Origin: Ilyomonas sp965219515
GTDB taxonomy: Bacteria; Bacteroidota; Bacteroidia; Chitinophagales; Chitinophagaceae
Reading direction: 5' to 3'
DNA length: 64,000 nt
Assembly: GCA_965219515.1 (NCBI GenBank)
Contig: OZ244776.1
Location: 3,782,001 to 3,846,000, forward strand
Both the position numbers and the translations under genes were made by a program. Positions within the stretch are counted from its first letter, which is position 1. The number at the start of each line of letters is the position of its first letter. Positions 35,164-44,721 of the stretch are shown here, piece by piece. The notes below the pieces were generated by a model, which did no database searches, was not told the DNA's origin, and saw only the letters and a list, made by a program, of their open reading frames with translations.

Positions 35164-35281
35164 TGCGTAACGATTAATTATATCCTTTGGATATTTCATA
35201 TTGTGATATTGAAAGCTAAGCTGATGTTTCGTTTTGATAAAATGATTAACCGTTTTCATTATCCAATTGGTATTAATTTTT

Positions 35282-36574
35282 TTAATTATCCGCATCTTTT
35301 ACAGAAGGTCTTGTATCGTTGGGGTTGCGATGATTATAATTGATTCTAAAATCGCTCAGATCAGGCTGATTGTTTCGTTTGCTGTGCAGTTCATAATTGT
35401 ATATCGTTTGCCCCAACTGGTATAAAAACGGCTGACCGATGGTTTCAAATTCATACGTATTATCGTTTAATGTTTCGTTGCTGTTTACATAAATGGTTGC
35501 GGTAAGCATAAACTCCACGCTGTTTGCAAAATCGGCCACATACGATACATCGGTTAAAAAACCATACGCCCAGCCAACTTTATTAAACACGCGGATGTTT
35601 GCAGGCATTGTATGATGATTGCTGTCATTGAAAAAGAACTTGACATAGCTGTCGTAATATTTGCCGGTGTCGTATTTCGGGTAAGGCGTTTCTGATGGAT
35701 ACTGCGAAAGGTATTGATGCAAAAAAGCATAATCATCTCTGGTTAACTGAAAACGTTGTTGTTTTGGCACAGAAAAAGGAAACAAAACGGATTGCAACAG
35801 TTGCTGTAAATCTTTGAGCGGAATGGTATTGTGCTTTGCAAAATCCATCGGCTCATTTATTAAACTATCGTTGCGGTTATAATACGACTTGCCAATGTAA
35901 ACCTGAGATGGAAAATGGAACGAATCTGTATTGTATGACATTGGCTGTTTGTACAATACGTTGCCATTGGTATCAATGAATCCGACAGGATTCGTATGCC
36001 GGTTTTCATCGTCGGTAAAACCCATAAACTGCCTGGTAATGCGCGTGTTGGTATAACCTTTTTCGTGAAGTTTTTTATTGATGGTTTGCTGTCCTAAAAA
36101 CTGATACATACGGTTATAAGCATCGTTATCAGAAATTAAAAAGGCTTTCTTTATAAAATGCGCAACAGATGGCAGATTGGTTTCTGATGTACTGTCTGTC
36201 ATCTCTTTTACCTGTCGCGGATAGGCGCTGTCGAATTGCATGGCGGTAAATTTATCAATGCCTTTATTCTTTAGTGCGCTTAACTTTTCTAAAGACAAAG
36301 CAGCCAATGGCAATTTTACCACCGAAGCCGGATAATAATACTGCTGCGGGTCAACATGAAAATAATAATTGGTAAAATAAGGCTTGTTATGCTTGTCTCT
36401 GTTGATTTGCGTATATATGATTTGCAGGCGATATGGGTCGGGATGGGAGAGAACATGCTGATAATGTGAATCGGTATTTTGAAACAGAATACGCATAAGA
36501 AAAGAATCTGTTCGGGCTTGCGCTTTTGCCTGATAAGTCAAAGAGAATAATAACAAGCCATAGAATAATTTCAT
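35282..36574 (-). CDS. Beta-lactamase-fold serine hydrolase (class A-like), secreted
   Basis: 430 residues with signal peptide MKLFYGLLLFSLTYQAKAQ. Active-site motifs of the class A/PBP fold are SxxK in YYPASVVKLPLAAL, SDN in LISDNDAYNRMYQF, and a KTG-like NKVGWAYG. It is much longer than resistance-type beta-lactamases (about 290 residues), with an inserted region between SDN and KVG. It may be a peptidase or esterase of cell-wall fragments rather than a drug-resistance enzyme. It is a single gene, convergent with the MFS gene. Confidence 0.82.
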   Translation of the reverse strand: MKLFYGLLLFSLTYQAKAQARTDSFLMRILFQNTDSHYQHVLSHPDPYRLQIIYTQINRDKHNKPYFTNYYFHVDPQQYYYPASVVKLPLAALSLEKLSALKNKGIDKFTAMQFDSAYPRQVKEMTDSTSETNLPSVAHFIKKAFLISDNDAYNRMYQFLGQQTINKKLHEKGYTNTRITRQFMGFTDDENRHTNPVGFIDTNGNVLYKQPMSYNTDSFHFPSQVYIGKSYYNRNDSLINEPMDFAKHNTIPLKDLQQLLQSVLFPFSVPKQQRFQLTRDDYAFLHQYLSQYPSETPYPKYDTGKYYDSYVKFFFNDSNHHTMPANIRVFNKVGWAYGFLTDVSYVADFANSVEFMLTATIYVNSNETLNDNTYEFETIGQPFLYQLGQTIYNYELHSKRNNQPDLSDFRINYNHRNPNDTRPSVKDADN

Positions 36575-36930
36575 AAGCGAACGGGAGTTTGTAATCCGTA
36601 CTATCTTTTGTTATCCTGTTGTCAGAAAATTTTCTGATATATTGAGAACTGTGCAAAGGAAATAATTACAATGATAGGTTAAGTTAAGAAAACAAGCGTT
36701 GAATGAACGGGAAAGGAGCCTTATACCGGTTACACTTTGATAATATAAGATTGGGATATTATAATATTGGATATTGAATTACTCAAATAAAATGGGTACA
36801 ATAAGTGTGAATTTACAGAGAATAAATATTGGTTGGCAAATGGAATTTCTTTCTTACAAACTTAATTTATCAACACAAAAGAGCCTCCTGAAATCGCTCA
36901 GGAAAACTTTATCTGTCAGGGTATCCGAAT
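36575..36930. other. Gene-free gap upstream of the typA terminator
   Basis: About 355 bp, AT-rich, with no coding frame. It includes TTGGATATTGAA-like sequence and CAGGGTATCCGAAT next to the terminator, the latter shared with 22151-22163. Confidence 0.6.
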
Positions 36931-36960
36931 AAAAAAGGCTGCCTCAAAGTTGAGACAGCC
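36931..36960 (-). terminator. Terminator of typA
   Basis: GGCTGCCTCAA (36937-36947) pairs with TTGAGACAGCC (36950-36960), with one mismatch. In minus-strand reading it is followed by a T-run (AAAAAA on plus at 36931-36936). It resembles the terminator at 22161-22207 in stem sequence. Confidence 0.8.
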
Positions 36961-36991
36961 TCATGTTTCTAAATAAATCTATTTTAGAATA

Positions 36992-38803
36992 TTATACCGC
37001 TTCCGCTTTCATGCTTTTTTGCGTTTTCTTTCTTTCATCTTCATCCAGAATCACTTTGCGCAGCCGAACGTTTTTGGGCGTTACTTCTATGCACTCATCT
37101 TCCTGAATGTATTCCATGCATTCCTCCAACGTCATCAGCGTTTTTGGTGCAATGCGCGAAGCATCATCGCTGCCGCTGGCGCGATGGTTTGTTAGTTTTT
37201 TAGGCTCAGTAGCGTTTACAATTAAATCGCCCGGCTTTATATGCTCGGCAATAATCTGACCTTTGTAAACCTCTTCGCCCGGATCTACAAAAAAGGTTCC
37301 GCGATCCTGCAGTTTGTCTATCGAGTAACCAGTTGTTCTTTCCTGATTTTTTGATAATAATACACCGTTGTTTCTGCCTGGTATCTGCCCTTTCCAAGGC
37401 TTGTATTCTACAAACCGGTGCGCCATTACCGCTTCGCCTGCCGTGTTGGTCAGCATATTGCTGCGTAAACCAATTAAGCCGCGCGATGGTATTTCAAACT
37501 CCAGATGCTGCATCTCGCCTTTGGTTTCCATCACCTGCAGCTCGCCTTTGCGCTGCGTAACAAGGTCTATCACCTTGCCGCTGTATTCGGCGGGCACATC
37601 AACCACCAGATTTTCGTAAGGCTCGCTTTTTTTGCCATCAATGTATTTTACCAATACCTGTGGCTGACCTACGGTAAGCTCGTAGCCTTCGCGTCGCATG
37701 GTTTCTACCAAAATGCCAAGATGAAGAATGCCGCGGCCAAACACCAGAAAACTGTCTGCGCCATCTGTGTCTTCTACGCGCAAGGCTAAATTCTTTTCTG
37801 TTTCTTTCATTAATCTGTCGCGCAAATGACGGCTTGTAACAAACTTGCCATCCCTGCCAAAAAACGGCGAATTGTTGATGCTGAACAGCATGCTCATGGT
37901 TGGTTCGTCTACGCTGATAACAGGCAGCGCTTCGGGATTTTCCTGATCGGCAATGGTATCGCCGATATTAAAATCTTCCAAACCTACTACGGCGCACAAA
38001 TCGCCGGCAATCACTTCCGTTACCTTTCGCTTGCCCATGCCTTCAAACACGTACAATTCTCTTACACGTAATTTTTTTATTGCGCCATCTGCCTGCATTA
38101 ATGCAATCGGCTGATTTTCTTTTATGAAACCGCGACTCACTTTACCAATGGCAATGCGACCGAGAAACGAAGAATAATCTAATGAAGTAATCTGCATTTG
38201 CAGCGGACCTTCGTTAACTTTTGGTTCGGGAACGTATTGTAAAATGCCATCCATCAATGGCATAATGTCTTCTGTCTGCGTAAGGCTATCGTTAAACCAT
38301 CCGTTTTTTCCTGAGCCATAAAACGTAGGAAAATCAAGCTGTTCTTCCGTGGCATCGAGATTGAAAAAGAGTTCGAACACGGCATCATGCACTTCATCGG
38401 GGCGGCAGTTTGGCTTGTCAACTTTATTAATAACAACAATCGGTTTTAAGTTCAACTGCAGCGCTTTCTGCAACACAAAGCGCGTTTGCGGCATCGGGCC
38501 TTCAAAGGCATCAACCAGCAAGAGAACGCCGTCCGCCATTTTTAATACACGTTCTACCTCACCGCCAAAGTCGCTGTGGCCAGGTGTATCTATCACGTTT
38601 ATTTTTACATCTTTATAAATAACGGCTGCGTTCTTGCTGAAAATGGTGATGCCACGCTCTTTTTCCAGGTCGTTGCTGTCCATAATCAGCTCGCCGGTTT
38701 CCTGATTGTCGCGGAAAACTTTTGTTGTGTGTAAGATTCTGTCAACCAGTGTTGTTTTACCGTGGTCAACGTGTGCAATGATTGCAATGTTGCGAATTTC
38801 CAT
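36992..38803 (-). CDS. typA: Ribosome-associated translational GTPase TypA/BipA
   Basis: 603 residues, usual family length. GTPase motifs are AHVDHGKTTLVD at 9-20, DTPGHSDFGGEV, and NKVDKPNCRP. EF-G-like domains II, III and V follow, and the BipA-specific C-terminal domain has GEAVMAHRFVEYKPWKG. It binds 70S ribosomes and helps 50S assembly and stress adaptation. It is monocistronic, with its own terminator at 36931-36960. Confidence 0.97.
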   Translation of the reverse strand: MEIRNIAIIAHVDHGKTTLVDRILHTTKVFRDNQETGELIMDSNDLEKERGITIFSKNAAVIYKDVKINVIDTPGHSDFGGEVERVLKMADGVLLLVDAFEGPMPQTRFVLQKALQLNLKPIVVINKVDKPNCRPDEVHDAVFELFFNLDATEEQLDFPTFYGSGKNGWFNDSLTQTEDIMPLMDGILQYVPEPKVNEGPLQMQITSLDYSSFLGRIAIGKVSRGFIKENQPIALMQADGAIKKLRVRELYVFEGMGKRKVTEVIAGDLCAVVGLEDFNIGDTIADQENPEALPVISVDEPTMSMLFSINNSPFFGRDGKFVTSRHLRDRLMKETEKNLALRVEDTDGADSFLVFGRGILHLGILVETMRREGYELTVGQPQVLVKYIDGKKSEPYENLVVDVPAEYSGKVIDLVTQRKGELQVMETKGEMQHLEFEIPSRGLIGLRSNMLTNTAGEAVMAHRFVEYKPWKGQIPGRNNGVLLSKNQERTTGYSIDKLQDRGTFFVDPGEEVYKGQIIAEHIKPGDLIVNATEPKKLTNHRASGSDDASRIAPKTLMTLEECMEYIQEDECIEVTPKNVRLRKVILDEDERKKTQKSMKAEAV

Positions 38804-38997
38804 AAGTGCGCGAAGGTACGAATTTGCAACAGCGAATGCAAGCGCAGCAAAAGGTTTATCATTTTTTAACGTGGCGAATAATAGTGAGTTGTGAAATAAG
38901 AAAACGCTTAAAAAGAATGCTCAACCGTTGTTTTGTTTCTGTTATCCGATCATTACAAAGCATCCTGTTTATAAAATGGCGCAATTTGATACTTCAC

Positions 38998-40100
38998 GGC
39001 GTTGTTGCATGAATAAATATAAAGATGAGCGATAGTTATTCACTTATAAAAAAGAACAGGCATAGATTAGTTAGTTAGTGGTTACAACATCATTAACAAC
39101 ACAATCTATACCTGATGAGTAAAGATAAGTACAAAGTCAGAAACTGGTCGGCTTACAATAATGGATTACAGCAACGCGGGTCTTTGTGTTTATGGATAGA
39201 GAAAGACATTGCAGATCATTGGAAAGCTCCCCGTGAGGGGAACAGGCGTGGGGGTCAGAAGCAATACAGTGATAGGGCTATAGAAATATGCCTTACCATC
39301 CGTAAGATATACCACTTGGCATTGCGGCAAACGGAAGGCTTTATGTGCAGTTTTTTCAAACTGACAAAAGCAGATGTAAAAGTGCCCCATTACAGTGTAA
39401 TCTGCAGGCGCAGCAAGGCTTTGGATGTGAAGCTGCAGACAGGAGGGAGCAACAGAACGGTTACAGATATAGTGGTTGACAGCACGGGTCTGAAGGTATA
39501 TGGAGAAGGGGAATGGAAAGTTCGCAAACATGGAGCGGGCAAGCACCGCACCTGGATGAAACTGCATGTGGCAGTGGATGAACAGACACAACAGGTGGAA
39601 GCGGTAACACTGACTACCAATGCGGTTGATGACGCCACTGAAGTGGATGCCTTATTGACACAGATCAAAAAGGAAGTAAAAAGTTTTACAGGCGACGGTG
39701 CTTACGATAAAAAGAAGGTGCGTAAACGGTTGGCAAAAGACAATATAGAACAGGTTATACCGCCAAGGAAAAACGCAGTGATGAGTAAAAAAGGGGATGC
39801 CTGTTTACAACAAAGGGATAGAGCTATAGAAACGATAGGGGAAACAGGACGAAAAGAATGGAAAATTCAAACCCGTTATCACCAGCGGAGTAAAGCGGAA
39901 ACCACGATGTTCAGGTACAAAACAATTGTGGGTGATAAGTTATTGGCAAGACGAAAAGAAAATCAACTCACAGAAGTAAGAATTGGTTGCAAAATATTAA
40001 ACATAACATTGAAAACAAGCAAACCAATAAGCGTAAAAGTAGCTTAACGATTCCAGGATAGGTTATTTAAACCTTATAAATTGATTCATGCAACAAAGCC
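38998..40100 (+). mobile_element. IS5-family insertion sequence (IS903-like ends), 1103 bp, with 8-bp target duplication
   Basis: Left end GGCGTTGTTGCATGAATAAAT (38998-39018, one base more than quoted in the right end) mirrors the right end, whose complement reads GGCTTTGTTGCATGAATCAA (up to 40100). Direct repeats TACTTCAC flank it at 38990-38997 and 40101-40108. One transposase gene fills the element. The intact ends and perfect duplication indicate a relatively recent insertion, placed between typA and a lipoprotein gene without breaking a recognised frame. Confidence 0.9.
39115..40047 (+). CDS. IS5-family DDE transposase
   Basis: 310 residues. The DDE catalytic region has Asp in IVVDSTGLKVYGEG, Asp in SFTGDGAYDKKKVRKRL, and Glu in YHQRSKAETTMFRYKTIVG. 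The N-terminus NWSAYNNGLQQRGSLCLWI matches IS903/IS1182-related members. It cuts and joins the ends of its own element. The frame is intact. An internal CTCCCC/GGGG stretch (39226-39255, KAPREGNRRGG) resembles the dispersed repeat found at 8193 and 8290. Confidence 0.93.
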   Translation: MSKDKYKVRNWSAYNNGLQQRGSLCLWIEKDIADHWKAPREGNRRGGQKQYSDRAIEICLTIRKIYHLALRQTEGFMCSFFKLTKADVKVPHYSVICRRSKALDVKLQTGGSNRTVTDIVVDSTGLKVYGEGEWKVRKHGAGKHRTWMKLHVAVDEQTQQVEAVTLTTNAVDDATEVDALLTQIKKEVKSFTGDGAYDKKKVRKRLAKDNIEQVIPPRKNAVMSKKGDACLQQRDRAIETIGETGRKEWKIQTRYHQRSKAETTMFRYKTIVGDKLLARRKENQLTEVRIGCKILNITLKTSKPISVKVA

Positions 40101-40140
40101 TACTTCACTATTCAGAATTCACTACTTACAAGAAAACAAC

Positions 40141-40743
40141 TTAAAAAGAATGCACGGCTCTTACAAACATCTGGTTGTTTTTCCAGGCATTATCTACCTG
40201 CTCGCCGGTATCGAAACGCTGACACCAGGCAGTGCGGTAATCTATCTCGCTGGACGACCAGTAAAAAACGCCGCATTCGGAACAGAAAGGATTAAGGGTT
40301 GTAAAATTTCCTAAACCTGCCAGTTGCAGATTGGTGTACATCAGGTTTAGCTCTGCTTTCGATGGCAACGACCAGTTATTGTATCCGTTACCATTGTAAT
40401 TGCGGCAAAGAGAAGCCGCATAATAAACATCGCCGATGCGATTGATAATGATTGACGTGTTGGCTTCGCCGGCCCCGAATATAGTATCGGTGTTGCCAAT
40501 AAATGGCGGGTTGTAAAGCTCATAATTCTTCGCGTTAAACAATGTAGTATCCCACGGCGCATTACCAAGGTCAGTTAGCGTACAAATCATGCCATGCTGC
40601 CTGCTGTCATCTACATAAAATACAATGCCGTTTTGCACAGTATCGCCGATGTGAACCACAGGACGATTACCGGGAAGATGTGAGCAACTGCTAAAAAAAA
40701 TGATGGTTAAAAAACAAACGAATACAGAGGATATGGTTTTCAT
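40141..40743 (-). CDS. Lipoprotein with Fib_succ_major/DUF1566-like domain
   Basis: 200 residues. The lipobox is FFSSC (Cys20). The body has GDTVQNGIVFYVDDSRQHGMICT at the start, where a typical member opens, then NWSLPSKAELNLMY and the closing YWSSSEIDYRTAWCQRFDTG ... VRAVHSF. This pattern belongs to DUF1566/Lcl C-terminal-type domains found on surface lipoproteins of Bacteroidota. Binding partner unknown. The IS element lies 40 bp beyond its stop. Confidence 0.85.
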   Translation of the reverse strand: MKTISSVFVCFLTIIFFSSCSHLPGNRPVVHIGDTVQNGIVFYVDDSRQHGMICTLTDLGNAPWDTTLFNAKNYELYNPPFIGNTDTIFGAGEANTSIIINRIGDVYYAASLCRNYNGNGYNNWSLPSKAELNLMYTNLQLAGLGNFTTLNPFCSECGVFYWSSSEIDYRTAWCQRFDTGEQVDNAWKNNQMFVRAVHSF

Positions 40744-40944
40744 GTTATAAAAGGTTTGCCTACTCTTTCAATATGCAGTTTTCGGCTTATCTGGCTAATG
40801 GTATTTTGTTATCAGCAAAGCAAAGATGAAATACACAAATAAAGTGAGCAATGGGATTTTAACGGAAAAGCACCCGTTTTTTTCCCGATAATGTGGGCGA
40901 TTCTTTAACTGGATATTTTAGAAATGGCTTTTATATCAAAATTT

Positions 40945-41153
40945 ATGTCAATTAAATTACAGGTCAAAAATAAGTTTGGCTATGCCATTGATTTTCAACA
41001 AGAAGAAATGAACTGATAGAAGCTCTATTATATTCGCCAGCCTAATTGAAAATTAAGAATACAATAAAAAATTGGAACAGTGAAGTTGATTTATCTGTTT
41101 TTAACGAGGCGGTTCTTGGTTTGAATTTTTCATCTGACAATAGCTGTTTCTGA
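40945..41153 (+). pseudogene. Possible remnant of a small gene (about 70 residues)
   Basis: The frame from ATG 40945 reads MSIKLQVKNKFGYAIDFQQE and stops at 41016. A shifted frame continues ELIEALLYSPA, stop, then NWNSEVDLSVFNEAVLG up to a stop at 41151. The composition looks coding, but one frameshift and one stop would be needed to join it. No family was recognised. The rest of the 493-bp gap (40744-41236) shows nothing. Confidence 0.25.
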
Positions 41154-41236
41154 TTCTGAACTTTTACTTTTGATTTTTGAATTATAGATTTCGTAATGGT
41201 GGTTAACAAATTAATCCCAAAAAATAATACCTGAAC

Positions 41237-42031
41237 ATGGGCAAACCGGAAGAATTACAAATTTTCAGACCTTACCAGATTGAAGGCCTGCGAAGAATGG
41301 GTAATAAATACGATGGCGGCTACGTAATACATTATCCCTCTTTGCGAAATGTAGATTGTCTTGTTACGTATGGCGTAGGTTACAATGTAAAATTTGAAGA
41401 AGCGTTTCAGGCAGAAACCGGAAAGCCTGTGTATGCTTTTGACCCTACGCTGATGAAAGTAAAATACTTGTGGCAGGATATAAAACAGGGCTTGTATGCG
41501 CATAGTGTTTTGCAGGCGGCAAATTGGCTGAAATGGATTGGGAAAGAAAAAAAACTGGAAAAAAAGCAGATTCATCTGATACAGGAAGGACTTGCTAATA
41601 CCAATTCGGAAAAATTTAAAACGCTTGACTATCATTTATCAAAATACAATCTGCTTGATAAAAAAATTTTCCTGAAAATAGATATTGAAGCCGCCGAATA
41701 CGGCATTATGAATGAAGAAAGCTTTTATAAGCATTTCGACAATGTCATTCAGATGGTATATGAGTTTCACTGGCTCGATTCGCAGTTAGAGAAGTTACTT
41801 GATATTATGAAGAAGATAGCGCGCACGCACAGCCTCATTCACATTCATGCCAACAACTTCGGGAGTTTTTTTGATTATCATGGCAAACAGGTGCCGCATG
41901 TAATTGAAGTAACTTTTCTTCACAATTCGCTGATGCCGGAAAAAAAATTATCTGCCGCCACATACCCGATTGAAGGGTTAGATGCGCCCTGCACCCCAAG
42001 AAGAAAAGAACTGATACCGGATTTTTTTTAA
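41237..42031 (+). CDS. FkbM-like methyltransferase domain protein
   Basis: 264 residues. The N-terminal half has RRMGNKYDGGYVI and LVTYGVGYNVKFEEAF (a glycine-rich motif I-like strand), then AFDPT. Later comes FLKIDIEAAEYGIMN, the conserved acidic strand of FkbM-type enzymes. The C-terminal half has LIHIHANNFGSFF. FkbM-type enzymes methylate hydroxyls of sugars or polyketides using SAM. The cofactor site is diverged, so activity is inferred only. It lies 28 bp before the DUF1345 gene; a shared transcript is possible. Confidence 0.65.
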   Translation: MGKPEELQIFRPYQIEGLRRMGNKYDGGYVIHYPSLRNVDCLVTYGVGYNVKFEEAFQAETGKPVYAFDPTLMKVKYLWQDIKQGLYAHSVLQAANWLKWIGKEKKLEKKQIHLIQEGLANTNSEKFKTLDYHLSKYNLLDKKIFLKIDIEAAEYGIMNEESFYKHFDNVIQMVYEFHWLDSQLEKLLDIMKKIARTHSLIHIHANNFGSFFDYHGKQVPHVIEVTFLHNSLMPEKKLSAATYPIEGLDAPCTPRRKELIPDFF

Positions 42032-42059
42032 AGCGTTCTTTCTGAATCGAAATTGTTTA

Positions 42060-42773
42060 ATGTGTATGCTGCAACAACAAACTATGGTTTCAGGCAATAA
42101 AAAATGGCAGAACGGAAATATTTTTCTGCGTATGCATCCGTTGCAGCGTCTTGCACTAAGCATTGTGCTGGCAGCCGCCACATTTTTCGTTACGCCAAAA
42201 AGCACCGGTTCGCTCATAACGTTTATGTATGTGTGGCTTACGTTTGCGTTGGTTTATCTCATTACCGGGTGGATTATTTTATTTACACGCCCGGTCGGCG
42301 AAATCAGAAAGTGGGCCAAGAAAGATGATGGCAGCAAGGTGTTTGTTTTTCTGATGGTATTGCTGTCGTCTTTTACCAGTATCATCATTGTGCTGCTGAT
42401 AATGATTTCAAAAGATATAAGCAAAATTGAGCAGGGAAAGTTTGTATTTGTTTCTACGTCAGGCATTGTGCTGTCGTGGTTCATGGTGCATACGTTATAC
42501 GCTTTTCACTATGCCCACATGTATTATGATGAGGCAGAAAACGACAATTCCAGAGATGCGGAAGGATTGGATTTTCCGCAGAAAGAAGACCCCGATTATA
42601 TTGACTTTGCTTACTTTTCTTTCGTTATCGGCTGCACCTTTCAGGTGTCGGATGTAGAAATTAACTCACGCGAAATACGGAGATCAGTATTTGGGCATCA
42701 GCTTATTGCGTTTTTCCTGAATACATTCGTGGTTGCACTCTCCATCAATCTCGTTGCGGGATTGATGAAATAA
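42060..42773 (+). CDS. DUF1345 membrane protein
   Basis: 237 residues with about five membrane helices (for example LALSIVLAAATFFV, VWLTFALVYLITGWIIL, VFLMVLLSSFTSIIIVLLI). The C-terminal DUF1345 signature is YFSFVIGCTFQVSDVEINS followed by FGHQLIAFFLNTFVVALSINL. An acidic loop (DEAENDNSRDAEG) lies before the last helices. The molecular function of the family is not established. ATG 42066 is an alternative start. Confidence 0.85.
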   Translation: MCMLQQQTMVSGNKKWQNGNIFLRMHPLQRLALSIVLAAATFFVTPKSTGSLITFMYVWLTFALVYLITGWIILFTRPVGEIRKWAKKDDGSKVFVFLMVLLSSFTSIIIVLLIMISKDISKIEQGKFVFVSTSGIVLSWFMVHTLYAFHYAHMYYDEAENDNSRDAEGLDFPQKEDPDYIDFAYFSFVIGCTFQVSDVEINSREIRRSVFGHQLIAFFLNTFVVALSINLVAGLMK

Positions 42774-42827
42774 AAAGAACAGCAGTCATTTGGGCAGATA
42801 TTTGTTTTCTTCTTTTAAAACGAACCT

Positions 42828-43688
42828 ATGAACAAACCATCCGTCGGCTGGATCGGCTTGGGCAATATGGGCATTCCCATGTGTCAAAACCTGATGAAAG
42901 CCGGTTATCCGCTTACCGTTTACAACCGTACAAGAGAAAAAGAAAAACCGTTGACCGACGCAGGCGCATCAACGGCAAAAAACGCTTGCGGATTATTTGA
43001 TAGCTGCGATATTGTTTTTGTCATGGTAGCGGACGATGAAGCCGCCAAAGAAATGTTTGATGGTACTGATGGTTTGTTATCCAATACAAACGGAAAAGGA
43101 AAATTGGTCATTAACACCAGCACCATCTCGCCCGAAACATCAAAATATCTTGCTTCGCAATGCAACAAAGCAGGCATAGATTATCTTGAATCGCCCGTAT
43201 CGGGCAGCGTAAAACCTGCCGAAGATGCTACTTTGGTTATCTTAACCGGCGGACCAAAAGAAATATTTGATAATGCAAAACCACTACTGGATTGCCTGGG
43301 AAAAATGGTAATGCACCTGGGCGGTTATGGCGCGGGCAGCGTTGCCAAACTCGCCATTAATTTATTGGTTGGCTTCAACATGCAAGGCTTAGCCGAAAGC
43401 ATTTTATTTGCCCGCAAACATGGCATTGATACCAAACACATGCTTACCATTGTGAACGAAGGCGGCTGTGCAAATGGTCTTACAAAAGCAAAAACACCGC
43501 TGATTTTATCGGGTGATTATTCGCCTGCTTTTACGGTAAAAAATTATGCAAAAGATGTGCGGCTGGCAAAACAAACGGGCTTCGAAACGCCAATGGCAAC
43601 TGCCTTGCACGATACTTATCAAAAGGCATTGCAGGAATTTGAGCACGACGATGCCATGGCGGTTATAAAATTTCTCGACAAACAATAA
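42828..43688 (+). CDS. NAD(P)-dependent beta-hydroxyacid dehydrogenase (3-hydroxyisobutyrate dehydrogenase family)
   Basis: 286 residues. The N-terminal Rossmann domain has GWIGLGNMGIPMCQNLMKAG. The substrate-binding loop is DYLESPVSGSVKPAEDATL, and the catalytic Lys lies in GAGSVAKLAINLLVG. It oxidises beta-hydroxyacids such as 3-hydroxyisobutyrate, or reduces succinic or glyoxylic semialdehyde; the substrate cannot be fixed. It ends 5 bp before the aquaporin-family gene, so the two are coupled. Confidence 0.9.
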   Translation: MNKPSVGWIGLGNMGIPMCQNLMKAGYPLTVYNRTREKEKPLTDAGASTAKNACGLFDSCDIVFVMVADDEAAKEMFDGTDGLLSNTNGKGKLVINTSTISPETSKYLASQCNKAGIDYLESPVSGSVKPAEDATLVILTGGPKEIFDNAKPLLDCLGKMVMHLGGYGAGSVAKLAINLLVGFNMQGLAESILFARKHGIDTKHMLTIVNEGGCANGLTKAKTPLILSGDYSPAFTVKNYAKDVRLAKQTGFETPMATALHDTYQKALQEFEHDDAMAVIKFLDKQ

Positions 43689-43693
43689 ACTCT

Positions 43694-44491
43694 TTGAAAC
43701 AAATTTCTGTAATTGATACCTTCATAAAAAACCAAAGGTTCTACCTGATGGAAGCCGCCGGCATTGCAGGCTTCGTTATCCTGGCCGGCGCTCTTACCAT
43801 TTTTCTTGAGCATCCGTCAATGCCGGTAATGAAAACCTGGTTGTGGCATTATCCGGTATTGCGTCGTGCGTTGTTGGGTATCGCAATGGGCTTGTACGTT
43901 GCTTTATCCATTCAATGGTTTAGCAAGCTTTCGGGAACCCACGTAAATCCCTCCGTTACGTGGGCGTTTTTCCGGCTGGGTCATATCAACATAACAAACA
44001 TGGCTTTTTATATCATGGCGCAGTTTGCAGGCGCTCTTGCCGGTTTTTATCTGGTAAAGCTTTCGGCAGGAAATTTATTTGCTTATCCGCTAATAAACTA
44101 TGGTGTTACCAGTCCAAAACCGCCGCATACGGAAACAGGCGCTTTTGTGGGTGAGTTTGTTATTTCTTTCATTTTAATGTTTGCTTTGCTGGTTGCATCA
44201 AGTTCGCGCAAAATGGAAAAATATGTTGCGCTGATAACCGGATTGCTGATTGCGCTTTACATCACCGTTGAATTGCCTTATTCGGGTATGAGCCTCAACC
44301 CCGCGCGTTCTTTTGCCGCCGCATCCGGCGCCGGGCAATGGCGCGATTTATGGATTTATTTTGTTTCGCCCACGCTGGCAATGCTGCTGGCGGCGGAAGC
44401 GTTTATTGTCTGGAAAAAAAAGCGGATAAGCATCAATCATTCCGATTATAAAGACATCGGTATTTATCCGGTGGTAAAAAAAACCTGTTAA
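43694..44491 (+). CDS. MIP-family channel (aquaporin-like)
   Basis: 265 residues from a TTG at 43694, 5 bp after the upstream stop; ATG 43748 (MEAAGIAGF) is an alternative. Six membrane segments carry two half-helix motifs, SGTHVNPSVTWAFFRLG (NPS) and GMSLNPARSFAAA (NPA). These line a water or small-solute pore. The first motif deviates from NPA, as in a set of bacterial members. Substrate (water, glycerol or small acids) is not decided. The coupled dehydrogenase may process a solute that crosses it. Confidence 0.87.
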   Translation: MKQISVIDTFIKNQRFYLMEAAGIAGFVILAGALTIFLEHPSMPVMKTWLWHYPVLRRALLGIAMGLYVALSIQWFSKLSGTHVNPSVTWAFFRLGHINITNMAFYIMAQFAGALAGFYLVKLSAGNLFAYPLINYGVTSPKPPHTETGAFVGEFVISFILMFALLVASSSRKMEKYVALITGLLIALYITVELPYSGMSLNPARSFAAASGAGQWRDLWIYFVSPTLAMLLAAEAFIVWKKKRISINHSDYKDIGIYPVVKKTC

Positions 44492-44533
44492 GCTGCTTTG
44501 CAGTAATCATTTATCTTACAATGAATGAAGTGG

Positions 44534-44688
44534 CCGTTATTGCGAGGAACGAAGCAATCTATAGACTGCACGGAAGCGTGCTTATAAATTGTAAATAGTG
44601 CTCTCGTAAAAAGTAAAGTCAGCAGGTTTATTGCTAACTGGCGGCGTCTATTGTACAGCACAGATTGCTTCGTTCCTCGCAATGACGG
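44534..44688. repeat. REP/MITE-like inverted repeat, relative of 21818-21927
   Basis: Arms 44534-44560 and 44662-44688 (core TTGCGAGGAACGAAGCAATCT) pair with one mismatch across about 100 bp of non-coding DNA. It fills the gap between two convergent genes. Confidence 0.85.
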
Positions 44689-44721
44689 TGCAGTAACCGA
44701 TAAGAGACGAAACACCACTGC

